Below the pieces are notes generated by a model. It was not told the DNA's origin. It worked only from the letters and a program-made list of their open reading frames with translations, and did no database searches. A stretch of DNA of 64,000 nucleotides from Algoriphagus formosus (lineage in GTDB: Bacteria; Bacteroidota; Bacteroidia; Cytophagales; Cyclobacteriaceae): the NCBI RefSeq assembly GCF_002807035.1, contig NZ_NIUC01000001.1:186001-250000 (forward strand), in the 5' to 3' direction. Numbering within the stretch: the stretch's first letter is position 1; the number at the start of each line of letters is the position of its first letter. The position numbers and the translations under genes were made by a program. Below are positions 1 through 8,432 of this stretch, piece after piece.

Positions 1-1354
1 CATAGAGCAACAACGGATTGCTTCCATCTGGTTGAAATCTTGACTTTTTATAAACCAGGGAGATCGGCACCATGACCCCATCTTCCGCCTGAGCCCAAAT
101 TCTGGCTGATTCATAAAGTGTAGAATCATAGCCTCCGACTACTTCCTGTTGTTTCAGGAGTTTTTTCTCCCGAGTGACCATGTGATAGTCGAATATAGAA
201 GCAGGAGTGACCAGCGAATTGAAGCCAAACCGTAGGATTTCAGTATCAAATTCTGGGTTGTGTCCAATCCAGGCGGTGTAGGCTTCTTCTCCAAAGTCCA
301 AAGCATGTCCTGGACTTCCATCCCAAGGTTTGATCAGTAATTGGGTAAGTCCGTTGCTTCGCTCCTGTGAGACAAAAAAGCCTGAAAAAAGATCAAAATC
401 CTCGATCAAGACATCCTCTCGATGCGGAATAAAATCTTCCCAATTCTCCAATTCTGGATTGTCAACCGGAGCTTTAACCACTTTGAAATTTTGGGCTTGG
501 TGATTTGTTCTGATCCAAAAATGATCTTCATAGTGGTCGGCAGCATACTCGAGGTGAGGAATTCTTCCTTGAAGAACCTTCCAATCACCCAAAGGTTGAC
601 TGGCATCGACAAATCGGATCTCGGATGAAATCGTGCTTTCTGAATGAATCAGTAAGAAGGCCTCTGATTTGGTTTTCAATACGTGGCAGGAAAATTCCTC
701 ATCTTTTTCCTCAAAGATCAACTGGTCGTTTTCTGAATTAGAATACAATTCATGTCTAAAAATTTTATGAGCTCGAAGGGTTTCAGGGTCTTGTTTTGAA
801 TAAAAAAGATGCTGATCATCTGCTGCCCAAGTGATATTACCGGTCGTATTGGGAATGGTTAAGCTAGAAGTTTCCCCTGTTTCTAGGTCTTTAAAAAATA
901 CCTCATAGATTCTTCTGCCTACCACATCCAGTCCATAGGCTAGATATCGCTGATTATGACTTATCGCCAATCCACTCACTTGACAATAAGGCTTTCCCTC
1001 GGCAAGCTCATTCACATTCAGTAAAATCTCTTCCTTAGCCTCCAAGGATCCTTTCTTTCGGCAGTAAATTGGGTACTCACAGCCTTGCTCATATCTCGAA
1101 TACCAGAAGTAGCCCTTCTTGAAATAGGGTACACTTTGGTCATCTTCTTTGATCCGAGATTTCATCTCTTGGAAAAGTTGATCTTGTAGTCCTTCTGTTT
1201 CCTTTAATACTTCTTTTAAGTAGCTATTTTCTTCTTTTAAATAGTTAATCACTTCAGGGTTTTCGCGATCTCGCATCCAGTAGTATGGATCGATTCGTTC
1301 GTGGCCATGTGTTTTTATAATGTGATTTATCTTTTTGGCGATTGGTGCCTTCAT
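1..1354 (-). CDS. ptrB: Oligopeptidase B (protease II, S9A family), C-terminus cut by window edge
   Basis: Serine peptidase of the prolyl oligopeptidase family that cleaves short peptides after basic residues. I translated it from the minus strand: the start ATG is at 1354-1352 and the frame stays open for 451 codons to the left edge. The N-terminus carries the family signature HGHERIDPYYWMRD, followed by the beta-propeller domain (for example DDQHLFYSKQDPETLRAHKI), ending at a DGSNPLLLY stretch that leads into the hydrolase domain. The catalytic Ser, Asp and His lie beyond the window, so activity cannot be judged. No signal peptide is seen, consistent with the cytoplasmic or periplasm-associated family members. 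It is divergent from mscL with about 160 bp between them. Confidence 0.9.
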   Translation of the reverse strand, partial: MKAPIAKKINHIIKTHGHERIDPYYWMRDRENPEVINYLKEENSYLKEVLKETEGLQDQLFQEMKSRIKEDDQSVPYFKKGYFWYSRYEQGCEYPIYCRKKGSLEAKEEILLNVNELAEGKPYCQVSGLAISHNQRYLAYGLDVVGRRIYEVFFKDLETGETSSLTIPNTTGNITWAADDQHLFYSKQDPETLRAHKIFRHELYSNSENDQLIFEEKDEEFSCHVLKTKSEAFLLIHSESTISSEIRFVDASQPLGDWKVLQGRIPHLEYAADHYEDHFWIRTNHQAQNFKVVKAPVDNPELENWEDFIPHREDVLIEDFDLFSGFFVSQERSNGLTQLLIKPWDGSPGHALDFGEEAYTAWIGHNPEFDTEILRFGFNSLVTPASIFDYHMVTREKKLLKQQEVVGGYDSTLYESARIWAQAEDGVMVPISLVYKKSRFQPDGSNPLLLY

Positions 1355-1512
1355 ATTTTTGAGATTTTGGGTTGTAAAGCAAATCAAAATGAAGGAGGAA
1401 GGTTCATTTTTTCTTAAAATTCTGAGGTATTTTAACTTGGCTATTGTGAAAATTGAAAAAAAGGAAGTTATTAACTCTCTAATTACTAACCATCAACCTT
1501 AATCCAACGCTT

Positions 1513-1938
1513 ATGGGAATGCTCAAAGAGTTTAAAGAATTTGCCATGAAAGGCAATGTGGTCGATCTTGCTGTCGGTGTGATCATCGGTGGAGCCTTTG
1601 GCAAGATCGTAACATCTTTTGTAAATGATGTGGTGATGCCACCAATAGGCCTCTTAGTAGGAGGTGTCAATTTCAAGAATTTGGTTTATCCACTTAAAGA
1701 AGCCGAACTTGATGCAGCTGGGGAAGTACTGACTCCTGCCGTGACATTAAATTACGGGATGTTTATCCAAAATGTGGTAGACTTTGTCATCATCGCCTTT
1801 GTGATCTTTTTGGCGATAAAAGCCATCAATCGGATGAATCGAAAAGAAGAAAAGAAAGAGGCTTCAGCACCGCCACCACCACCGCCAAAATCTGAAGTAC
1901 TACTTGAGGAAATTCGTGATCTCCTCAAAAAGCAATAA
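1513..1938 (+). CDS. mscL: Large-conductance mechanosensitive channel MscL
   Basis: Inner-membrane channel that opens under membrane tension to release solutes during hypo-osmotic shock. The 141 residues cover the whole family length: an N-terminal amphipathic segment ([20 protein letters not shown]), TM1 at about residues 15-45, a periplasmic loop, TM2 at about 75-100, then a charged and proline-rich linker (six consecutive prolines near residue 120) and the conserved C-terminal helix EEIRDLLKK. Start ATG at 1513; a second ATG two codons later (1519) is equally possible. Monocistronic, closed by a hairpin directly after the stop. Confidence 0.97.
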   Translation: MGMLKEFKEFAMKGNVVDLAVGVIIGGAFGKIVTSFVNDVVMPPIGLLVGGVNFKNLVYPLKEAELDAAGEVLTPAVTLNYGMFIQNVVDFVIIAFVIFLAIKAINRMNRKEEKKEASAPPPPPPKSEVLLEEIRDLLKKQ

Positions 1939-1967
1939 AAAAAAAGCTCCATTTGGAGCTTTTTTTA
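1937..1967. terminator. Bidirectional rho-independent terminator between mscL and 145-aa gene
   Basis: Perfect inverted repeat AAAAAGCTCC-ATTT-GGAGCTTTTT, with an A-run on the left and T-run on the right. It overlaps the stop codons of both convergent genes, so it can serve both directions. Confidence 0.85.
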
Positions 1968-2402
1968 TGGATTACGATTTTGTCTTTGCCTTTGATAAAT
2001 GCTTCTGGCAAATTCTCGGTTTATCGAGTTTAGCTGTAAAATTTGCTGGTAGGATATCACTGTAGCAGCTTTTAGAACAAAGGCTTCTTCGTCTTCGATC
2101 AATTCCCGCTGTAGTTCAAATCGCTGCTTAATGAGTCTTTGAGCTTCCTCTTTGGATATGGAATCGGTATTTGACCGAGGGTTAAGACTTGCAATCTGCT
2201 TTAACTTCTCTTCTCTTTGCTCATTGAATTCATTGAAAATTGGCCAGAAATTTTGAGCTTGTTCAGGGCTTAAATCCAATCTGGTTGTGATAAAGGCAAT
2301 TCGAGCTGCTTCCAGTCTTTCACGATCAATTCCTCGGCGTTGAGCCTGTACCGAAAGTATAATCAAGAAGTTAAGGATCAGGAATATTCCAAACTTTTTC
2401 AT
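1965..2402 (-). CDS. Small exported protein of sigma-factor operon (Spy/CpxP-like composition)
   Basis: A 145-residue protein with an N-terminal signal peptide (hydrophobic stretch FGIFLILNFLIILSVQA, cleavage near AQA-like site), then an all-helical, charge-rich body with LSPEQAQNFWPIFNEF and repeated Arg/Gln/Glu. This resembles periplasmic LTXXQ/Spy-type or heavy-metal-sensor proteins that are commonly placed after ECF sigma factors in Bacteroidota, but no defining motif was found. Its ATG overlaps the stop of the preceding gene (ATGA, 2399-2402), so it is translationally coupled and is the last gene of the sigma operon. Confidence 0.75.
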   Translation of the reverse strand: MKKFGIFLILNFLIILSVQAQRRGIDRERLEAARIAFITTRLDLSPEQAQNFWPIFNEFNEQREEKLKQIASLNPRSNTDSISKEEAQRLIKQRFELQRELIEDEEAFVLKAATVISYQQILQLNSINREFARSIYQRQRQNRNP

Positions 2403-2764
2403 TGTTGCTGAGGTGATAGGTTTTCTTCTTCCAAAAACTCTTCGAAAATAGTCATCTCTTCTTCGAAAAGCTCATCGAGTAATTCATTTGGGTCTTCGCT
2501 CATTGCCAAAATATCCTCTGCTGTCCAATATTCCGAATCAATATACAGGTTGATATTTTCATCCAAAGCCACAGCAGGGGATGGGCTTTCAGAATTCGGT
2601 AATAAGAAATAAATGGATATCGAAGCAAAAAACACAAATACTGCCGCCCATTTCAAATACAAATAGTTCGAATTGGATTTTGTTTTCGACAGGATTTGAT
2701 CTGGGAGTCCTTCGAAATAACCATCGGGGGCTTTGAATTCGGGTAATTTTGGTAATTTTTCCAT
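2399..2764 (-). CDS. Single-pass membrane protein, possible anti-sigma-like partner
   Basis: A 121-residue protein: about 38 cytoplasmic N-terminal residues with the motif LPEFKAPDGYFEGLPDQIL, one transmembrane helix (about residues 38-56, WAAVFVFFASISIYFLL), and a very acidic C-terminal tail rich in Glu and Asp ending in polyglutamine. The position directly after an ECF sigma gene and the topology fit a small anti-sigma or membrane regulator found in many Bacteroidota operons of the form sigma-TM protein-exported protein. There is no zinc-binding anti-sigma HxxxCxxC motif, so the role is inferred from context only. Confidence 0.7.
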   Translation of the reverse strand: MEKLPKLPEFKAPDGYFEGLPDQILSKTKSNSNYLYLKWAAVFVFFASISIYFLLPNSESPSPAVALDENINLYIDSEYWTAEDILAMSEDPNELLDELFEEEMTIFEEFLEEENLSPQQQ

Positions 2765-2798
2765 TTCAATTTATTTGACTCTGAGAGAAGGGGAAGGT

Positions 2799-3347
2799 TT
2801 ATTCAGATTTTAAATATTCTTCAATTTTTTTGACTGCATGATGATAGCTCGCCTTCAATGCCCCAGTACTTGTTCCAGTCACTTCGGACATTTGTTCGTA
2901 AGTCATTTCCTCTTGATATTTCAAATGAAAGACTATACGCTGCTTTTCGGGTAGAGTCAGGAGAGCTTTAGCCAGCTTTTTTTCGATTTCATTTCCATCA
3001 AGACTCCCGGGCTGGTCAATGTAGGATTCCAACTTTTCCTGATGATCGTCCACTGAGAAGAAAAAGCGCTTTTTCTTTTTCTCCAGAAAACTCAGGGTTT
3101 CATTTACTGCTATTCGATAGATCCAAGTGTAAAGCCCGGAATCTTCTCGGAATTTATCTAAATGTCTATAGGCCTTGATGAAAGTATTTTGAGTCAGATC
3201 ATCAGCATCTTCATGAATTAAAACCATGCGGCGGATGACTTGATAAATACGACGCTGATACTGCTCGATCAAAATCCTAAAACCACGATCTTTGGTTTCA
3301 GGCTTACGAATAAGCCGAAGAATATCTTGGTCGTCTATTTGAATCAT
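2799..3347 (-). CDS. RNA polymerase sigma-70 factor, ECF subfamily
   Basis: A 182-residue ECF sigma factor. Region 2 contains DADDLTQNTFIKAYRHLDKF and the DNA-melting segment YTWIYRIAVNETLSF; region 4 contains LPEKQRIVFHLKYQEEMTYE followed by the helix-turn-helix ending GTSTGALKASYHHAVKKIEE. It directs RNA polymerase to alternative promoters, probably in response to an envelope signal passed by the two downstream genes (34-bp gap, then overlap). ATG start at 3347. Target promoters cannot be identified from this window. Confidence 0.93.
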   Translation of the reverse strand: MIQIDDQDILRLIRKPETKDRGFRILIEQYQRRIYQVIRRMVLIHEDADDLTQNTFIKAYRHLDKFREDSGLYTWIYRIAVNETLSFLEKKKKRFFFSVDDHQEKLESYIDQPGSLDGNEIEKKLAKALLTLPEKQRIVFHLKYQEEMTYEQMSEVTGTSTGALKASYHHAVKKIEEYLKSE

Positions 3348-3382
3348 TGAATTTTAGACTTGACTTTTCATCTTGGGTTTAT

Positions 3383-4633
3383 TCAGCTCACAAATTTTTC
3401 TAAAAAATCCCATTTCAAAACTGAGGCGATCGAACGTAAGCCTAAGACCAGGGTGAATAAAACGATCAGGTAAGAGAGAATCAGGTAGCTTATTTGGCTT
3501 TTCGACTTACCCATGACAGCAGTTCGACTTGCCATCCATACGATCCAAACACTCACAAAAGGCAGAAGGACTCCGTTAGCTAGCTGTGCAAAGGATATTA
3601 ATTGTACGGGCTTAATGCCCAAGGATGCAAAAATCAACCCTAAACCCATGACAAGTAAAATAGAAAGACGCATGGGTCTAGATTGAGTTTCTTGGCTTTT
3701 TCCTAAAATACCGCAAATGACTAAGGCCGCAGCCAAAGGTGCTGTGATTGAGGAGGTCAGACCTGCTGCTAGAAGCCCGAAACCCATCAAATAGGTCCCC
3801 GTTTTCCCAAAAACAGCTTGTAAGCCATTTGCTATGGATTGGGCGTCCTGAATTTGCTCGCTCATATTGAATGTCCCGACGATCAAGATGGCCATAGATA
3901 CTAAGCCGCCTAAAACAACGGCCAGTCCAATATCCCACCGCATCCAATGAAAGGCTTTTCGGTCCTTCCACTTGTTTTTGCTCAAGGATGCATAGAGAAA
4001 TAGGTTGTATGGAACTACCGTCGTTCCAATCAATGCTACCACATTGGTGAGATTTTCAGCATTAATTCTTGGGATAAAACCACCAGCCACTTTTGACCAG
4101 TTTGGTGCCAAAGCAATAGCCGTCCAGATAAATGAAATGGACATCAAAATCACCAGGAAAACCAAGAATCGCTCAATGGATCGATATTTGGCAAACCAAA
4201 GCATAGCAAAGGCAAGCGATCCTATAAAAAGATTACCCAAGTCCAAGGATAGTCCAGCTAGATCAACTTTTGGCAAAGAAATAAATACTTCCAAGCCTAA
4301 TCTAGCACCGGTGATATTTCCGGATTCGTAGGCGATGTTTCCCAACACAATCGCCGAAAAAATCAATAGGATTTGGATCGATTTATAAATGAAAGGACCT
4401 GTACTTTCCCTGACAAGCTCGCCCAGGTCTTTTTGCGTAGCAATCCCAATTCTTCCTGAGGTCTCTTGAAGGACAATAGTAATCAATACGGATAAACCCA
4501 AAGCCCAAAGTAATTCAAAACCGAAATTGAAGCCAGCAAGTGTACAGACCATGACTGTTCCTGGTCCGATGAAAGCTGCTGCTACAAGTGGTCCGGGACC
4601 GATATTTTGGAGGAGATTTTTGATGGGTGACAA
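3383..4633 (-). CDS. NRAMP-related membrane transporter lacking the usual metal-binding residues
   Basis: A 416-residue protein with about eleven hydrophobic helices and clear NRAMP alignment: GPGPLVAAAFIGPGT in TM1 and GTTVVPYNLFLYASL in TM6. Canonical NRAMPs carry DPGN in TM1 and MPH in TM6; Asp, Asn and Met bind the Mn or Fe ion. Here these are Gly23, Thr26 and Val207, and the His is Tyr209, so normal Mn/Fe coordination is unlikely. The substrate is unknown. The start is taken as TTG at 4633-4631, the only start codon in frame before an upstream stop at 4694-4696. It is divergent from the alpha/beta hydrolase gene across 79 bp. Confidence 0.85.
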   Translation of the reverse strand: MSPIKNLLQNIGPGPLVAAAFIGPGTVMVCTLAGFNFGFELLWALGLSVLITIVLQETSGRIGIATQKDLGELVRESTGPFIYKSIQILLIFSAIVLGNIAYESGNITGARLGLEVFISLPKVDLAGLSLDLGNLFIGSLAFAMLWFAKYRSIERFLVFLVILMSISFIWTAIALAPNWSKVAGGFIPRINAENLTNVVALIGTTVVPYNLFLYASLSKNKWKDRKAFHWMRWDIGLAVVLGGLVSMAILIVGTFNMSEQIQDAQSIANGLQAVFGKTGTYLMGFGLLAAGLTSSITAPLAAALVICGILGKSQETQSRPMRLSILLVMGLGLIFASLGIKPVQLISFAQLANGVLLPFVSVWIVWMASRTAVMGKSKSQISYLILSYLIVLFTLVLGLRSIASVLKWDFLEKFVS

Positions 4634-4712
4634 TTTTCCTTTTCGGAAAAATAGCCTTTTGGGTAGAATTTTTGTTATAGATTCATAAAATTCTTATTTA
4701 CTCGATATTTCT

Positions 4713-5735
4713 ATGAATTGGTTGAAAATTAGCTTCAAAATCGTTGCTGTCATTTTCTTGTCTTTTGTTTTTTTTCTGCTCCTTCTTTTTAGGAATGATA
4801 TTCCAAAGGATGAAATTGTGGCGAAGTATAGTCTTCCGGAGTCCCATTTCATAGAATTGGATGGAATAAATCTGCATGTTCGTTTCCTTGGAGAAGGTAT
4901 TCCTGTTTTTTTGATTCATGGTAGTTTTTCTTCCTTGCACACCTGGGATCAATGGCAGCAGGAGCTTAGTCCCTATTTCATGACTATTTCTGTGGATCTT
5001 CCAGGGCATGGATTGACAGGTCCGGATGAATTGCAGCGGTACTCCATCATGGATTACAGCGAACTGATACTTCGACTCGCAGATAAATTGAATCTTCCGA
5101 AGTTTCATATAGCAGGAAACTCAATGGGAGGAGCCGTAGCCATGCAAGTGGCGAGTACCAGGCCGGATCGTGTACTTTCTTTGAATCTTATCGACGCATC
5201 AGGAGCTCCCAGACCTGAGCCGAGAAGTATTGAATCAGGTTCAAATACTAATTCCAGTCGAGGTGGTGGAGCTTGGATTTTTAAGTTGGCGGGTCATCCG
5301 GTTTTTTCTAAAGTTTTATTGAAATGCACCCCTAAGTTTCTTTTTGCGATGAACCTAAAACAAGTCTATGGGGATGAAGAAAAAATCTCCAAAGAAGCCG
5401 TAGATCGATATTTTGAGCTGATGCTTTCAGAGGGAAATCGGCAGGCAACACTGGATAGACTTCGATCTCCGCGGAATTCTGATATTGATTTTAAGCGCCT
5501 TACCATGCCTACATTGATCATGTGGGGCAAAAAGGATACTTGGATCCCCGTAACCCAAGCATATCTTCTGGAAAAAGCCATTCCAGGATCTTCTCTGGTA
5601 ATCTTTGATGAGGCTGGCCATGTGCCTATGGAAGAAATCCCGACAGAGACTGTCTCAAAATACCTTTCCTTTTTGGGAGTTGAGATCAGGCCCAAGTACC
5701 TTGATGAGCCAAATTTCCTGACTTATGCCTACTGA
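4713..5735 (+). CDS. Alpha/beta hydrolase, membrane-anchored
   Basis: A 340-residue alpha/beta-fold hydrolase. An N-terminal transmembrane anchor (about residues 7-26) precedes the fold. The oxyanion segment VFLIHGSFSS, the nucleophile elbow GNSMGG (Ser at about 137), the late acid region around MWGKKDTWIP, and the catalytic His in DEAGHVPMEE are all present. Similar proteins include esterases, haloperoxidase-like and meta-cleavage-product hydrolases, and the substrate cannot be read from sequence. Its end overlaps the rmuC start by 11 bp, indicating co-transcription. Confidence 0.88.
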   Translation: MNWLKISFKIVAVIFLSFVFFLLLLFRNDIPKDEIVAKYSLPESHFIELDGINLHVRFLGEGIPVFLIHGSFSSLHTWDQWQQELSPYFMTISVDLPGHGLTGPDELQRYSIMDYSELILRLADKLNLPKFHIAGNSMGGAVAMQVASTRPDRVLSLNLIDASGAPRPEPRSIESGSNTNSSRGGGAWIFKLAGHPVFSKVLLKCTPKFLFAMNLKQVYGDEEKISKEAVDRYFELMLSEGNRQATLDRLRSPRNSDIDFKRLTMPTLIMWGKKDTWIPVTQAYLLEKAIPGSSLVIFDEAGHVPMEEIPTETVSKYLSFLGVEIRPKYLDEPNFLTYAY

Positions 5736-6963
5736 TTATTTATTGATCCTTGTTCTTCTTTTTCAACTTCTAATTTTCATTTTTTTGATTTGGTCGCGCT
5801 ATTCAGGCTCGAAAAATGACGCCTTTCGACAGCTAAAAGAAGAGGTGAATCAAAGCCTTTTGGAAGGAAGAAAAGAAAATCGGCAAGATCTACTTGCCCA
5901 ATTTAGATTGGTATTTGACTCACTTCGGTCGACTTCCCGAGATCAACAGGAATCGATCAAGAATTTTGCAGAGGTCTTCAGGCAAAATATTAAAGACCTG
6001 AATGCATTACAAAAGGAAAAGCTGCAATCCATCCATCAGCGACAGGAAGAATTGCAAAAAAGCACAGAATTGAAACTTGAGAGAATCCGTGAAACTGTGG
6101 ATGAAAAACTTCAAAAGACATTGGAAGCACGGCTTGGGCATTCTTTTGAATTGGTGTCAAAGCAGCTTCAGGCGGTTCAAAAAGGACTTGGAGAGATGCA
6201 GCATTTAGCAAATGGAGTAGGAGACCTGAAGCGAGTGCTGAGTAATGTCAAGAGCCGTGGAGTGCTTGGAGAGTATCAACTTCAAGCTTTATTGGAAAAT
6301 ATGCTTTCACCAGAGCAGTACTTGAACAATGCTTCACTTGGAAAAGGTAATCGTGAGCGGGTCGAGTTTGCGGTGAAGATGCCGGGAAATGAAGAACCGG
6401 TTTTACTCCCAATTGATGCTAAATTTCCTCAGGAATCCTATCTGCGACTAGTGGATGCATACGATAGTGGCAATGTTTCTGAAGTAGAGTATTATCGTGC
6501 TGAATTGGTCAGAGCGATTAAAAAATCGGCTCTGGACATTAAATCCAAGTATTTAAATCCACCTTACACGACAGATTTTGCTATTTTATTTCTCCCTGTC
6601 GAGAGTCTCTATGCAGAAGTGCTCAGACATCCCGGTCTCGCACAAGAAATCCAACAAGAGTACAAAGTTTTGGTGACTGGCCCTACCACACTCTCAGCGA
6701 TTTTGAATAGTCTTCAAATGGGTTTCAAGACTTTGGCTATTCAACAGCGAAGTTCCGAAGTTTGGCAGATTTTGGGTGCTGTGAAAACTGAATTCTCCAA
6801 GTTTGGAACACTCATCGAGCGCACGCAGAAAAAACTTCAGGAGGCGAATGATGATTTGGATAAGCTAGTTGGAGTCCGGACACGCGTGATTCAGCGGAAA
6901 CTCAAGGATGTACAAGAGATACCGCAGGAGGATAGTAACAGGCTATTAAAAGAATCAGAATAG
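5725..6963 (+). CDS. rmuC: DNA recombination protein RmuC homologue
   Basis: A 412-residue protein of the RmuC family, which limits inversions at short inverted repeats and has a PD-(D/E)XK-like nuclease core. One N-terminal transmembrane helix (residues 4-24) is followed by a long coiled coil (about 30-150), then the conserved RmuC domain beginning KSRGVLGEYQLQALLENMLSPEQY, with LPIDAKFPQESYLRL as the central acidic/Lys motif and NPPYTTDFAILFLPVESLYAEV further on. A C-terminal helical tail ends the protein. It starts inside the upstream hydrolase gene, so translation is probably coupled. Confidence 0.93.
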   Translation: MPTDYLLILVLLFQLLIFIFLIWSRYSGSKNDAFRQLKEEVNQSLLEGRKENRQDLLAQFRLVFDSLRSTSRDQQESIKNFAEVFRQNIKDLNALQKEKLQSIHQRQEELQKSTELKLERIRETVDEKLQKTLEARLGHSFELVSKQLQAVQKGLGEMQHLANGVGDLKRVLSNVKSRGVLGEYQLQALLENMLSPEQYLNNASLGKGNRERVEFAVKMPGNEEPVLLPIDAKFPQESYLRLVDAYDSGNVSEVEYYRAELVRAIKKSALDIKSKYLNPPYTTDFAILFLPVESLYAEVLRHPGLAQEIQQEYKVLVTGPTTLSAILNSLQMGFKTLAIQQRSSEVWQILGAVKTEFSKFGTLIERTQKKLQEANDDLDKLVGVRTRVIQRKLKDVQEIPQEDSNRLLKESE

Positions 6964-7046
6964 TTTACCTATTTCAGTTTAATTCGCTTTATAGTCCAAT
7001 TCTTCAAATTTTTCTCCTATTTCCTGATTACCATGTAGAAAGCTAT

Positions 7047-7054
7047 TAACTTTG
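7047..7054 (+). promoter_or_regulatory. Putative -7 box (TAnnTTTG) upstream of trkA
   Basis: TAACTTTG matches the Bacteroidota -7 consensus exactly and lies 29 bp before the trkA ATG. No good -33 TTG is found at the usual 19-21 bp distance, so the support is from the -7 element and its position only. Confidence 0.35.
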
Positions 7055-7083
7055 CCGTCAGTTTTATCACCAGAACCAATTCT

Positions 7084-8430
7084 ATGGGGATGCACATCGT
7101 CATTGCTGGAGCGGGGGACATGGGTTACCACCTTGCCGAGCAATTGAGTTATGACAATAAGGATATCACACTGATTGATACAGAGCGAGAAGTACTGGAT
7201 TATGTTTCTTCAAAGCTAGATGTCTTGACGGTGATGGGGGATGCCACCTCCATTGATGTTCTTCAACGAGCCAATGTCTCGAATGCCAGTATGCTTTTGG
7301 CAGTCACTACGTCTGAAAAAACCAATATCGTAGCCGCTGTTTTAGCCAAGCAACTAGGAGCCAAAATGGTCATGGCTAGAGTAAGAAATCACTCTTACCA
7401 AAGCAGTGAGAATATTCAATTTTTTCATAATCTAGGAATAGATAACCTGATTTCTCCTACCATGCTTTGCAGTAAGGAGATCTTCAATATGATTCAGAAC
7501 TCCAGTTTTACGGAGGTTTTTGACTTTGAAGGTGGAAAGCTAAATATCGTAGGTGTCACATTGGATGAGTCTAATCCGCTTGTAAATCAACGGATTATGG
7601 ACATGAGTTCCAATCCGATTTTTGAGGATATTCGGATTATTGCCATTCTGCGTGATCAGAAAACTATTATCCCGAGGGGAAGTAATATCATTCGGAATCA
7701 CGATCACGTGTTTTTTATTTCTACCAAAAAACACACCGAAAGTATCCTTGAGCTGATCGGTCAAAAGAAAAGAGAAGTCAAGAATATCATGATTATCGGT
7801 GGAGATGATATGGCTTTGACCACCGCCCTTCGGCTAGAAGATCATTTTAGAGTTACCCTAGTCAATAGAGATAAGGAACGTTGTAAGTGGCTAGCAGAGC
7901 AACTTCCCAATACCTTGATAATCAATGGTGACTATAAAAATATTGAATTGCTGATTGAAGAAGGCTTGGAGCAAATGGATGCTTTTTTGGCTTTGACTGA
8001 GTCTTCTGAGACCAATATTATCACCAGTCTATCTGCAAAGAATCACGGGGTGTATAAGACTATCGCTCACGTCGATACTCGGGAATATATTCATATTTCG
8101 CATAGCATTGGAGTTGATTCTTTGATCAACAAAAAATTGGTAGCTGCAAATGAGATATCCCGATATCTCAGAAAAGGAACCGTTGAAGCGGTTTCGGGGA
8201 TTTATGGAGTAGATGCTGAGTTTATTCAGTATTCAGTTTCTAAAAACAATCGCTTGACCAAAAACCCACTGAAAGATCTTCATTTCCCGGATACGGCGAT
8301 TGTCGCAGGAGTCATTCGAGGAGAAGAAGTATTTATTCCGGATGGTGAATTCCAATTGCAATTAAATGATAAGGCGATCGTTTTGGCACTTCCTCAGGCC
8401 AAGAGTTCATTAGAAAAACTTTTTAACTAA
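7084..8430 (+). CDS. trkA: Trk potassium uptake system peripheral subunit TrkA
   Basis: Cytoplasmic NAD-binding gating subunit of the Trk K+ uptake system. The 448 residues form two tandem TrkA-N/RCK units: the first Rossmann motif is GAGDMG at residues 9-14 with acidic strand end ID at 31-32, the second is IIGGDDMA near 237-244. Each is followed by a TrkA-C-like domain (for example NIVGVTLDESNPL). Start could be the ATG at 7084 or the ATG two codons later. trkH follows after a 2-bp gap, so the two are one operon. Confidence 0.95.
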   Translation: MGMHIVIAGAGDMGYHLAEQLSYDNKDITLIDTEREVLDYVSSKLDVLTVMGDATSIDVLQRANVSNASMLLAVTTSEKTNIVAAVLAKQLGAKMVMARVRNHSYQSSENIQFFHNLGIDNLISPTMLCSKEIFNMIQNSSFTEVFDFEGGKLNIVGVTLDESNPLVNQRIMDMSSNPIFEDIRIIAILRDQKTIIPRGSNIIRNHDHVFFISTKKHTESILELIGQKKREVKNIMIIGGDDMALTTALRLEDHFRVTLVNRDKERCKWLAEQLPNTLIINGDYKNIELLIEEGLEQMDAFLALTESSETNIITSLSAKNHGVYKTIAHVDTREYIHISHSIGVDSLINKKLVAANEISRYLRKGTVEAVSGIYGVDAEFIQYSVSKNNRLTKNPLKDLHFPDTAIVAGVIRGEEVFIPDGEFQLQLNDKAIVLALPQAKSSLEKLFN

Positions 8431-8432
8431 GT

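Noticed and set aside
4712..4713. tRNA, rRNA or CRISPR elements anywhere in the window
   Set aside because: No cloverleaf with CCA-type acceptor, no rRNA-like stretch and no regularly spaced repeat array was seen by eye; a tRNA scan was not possible.
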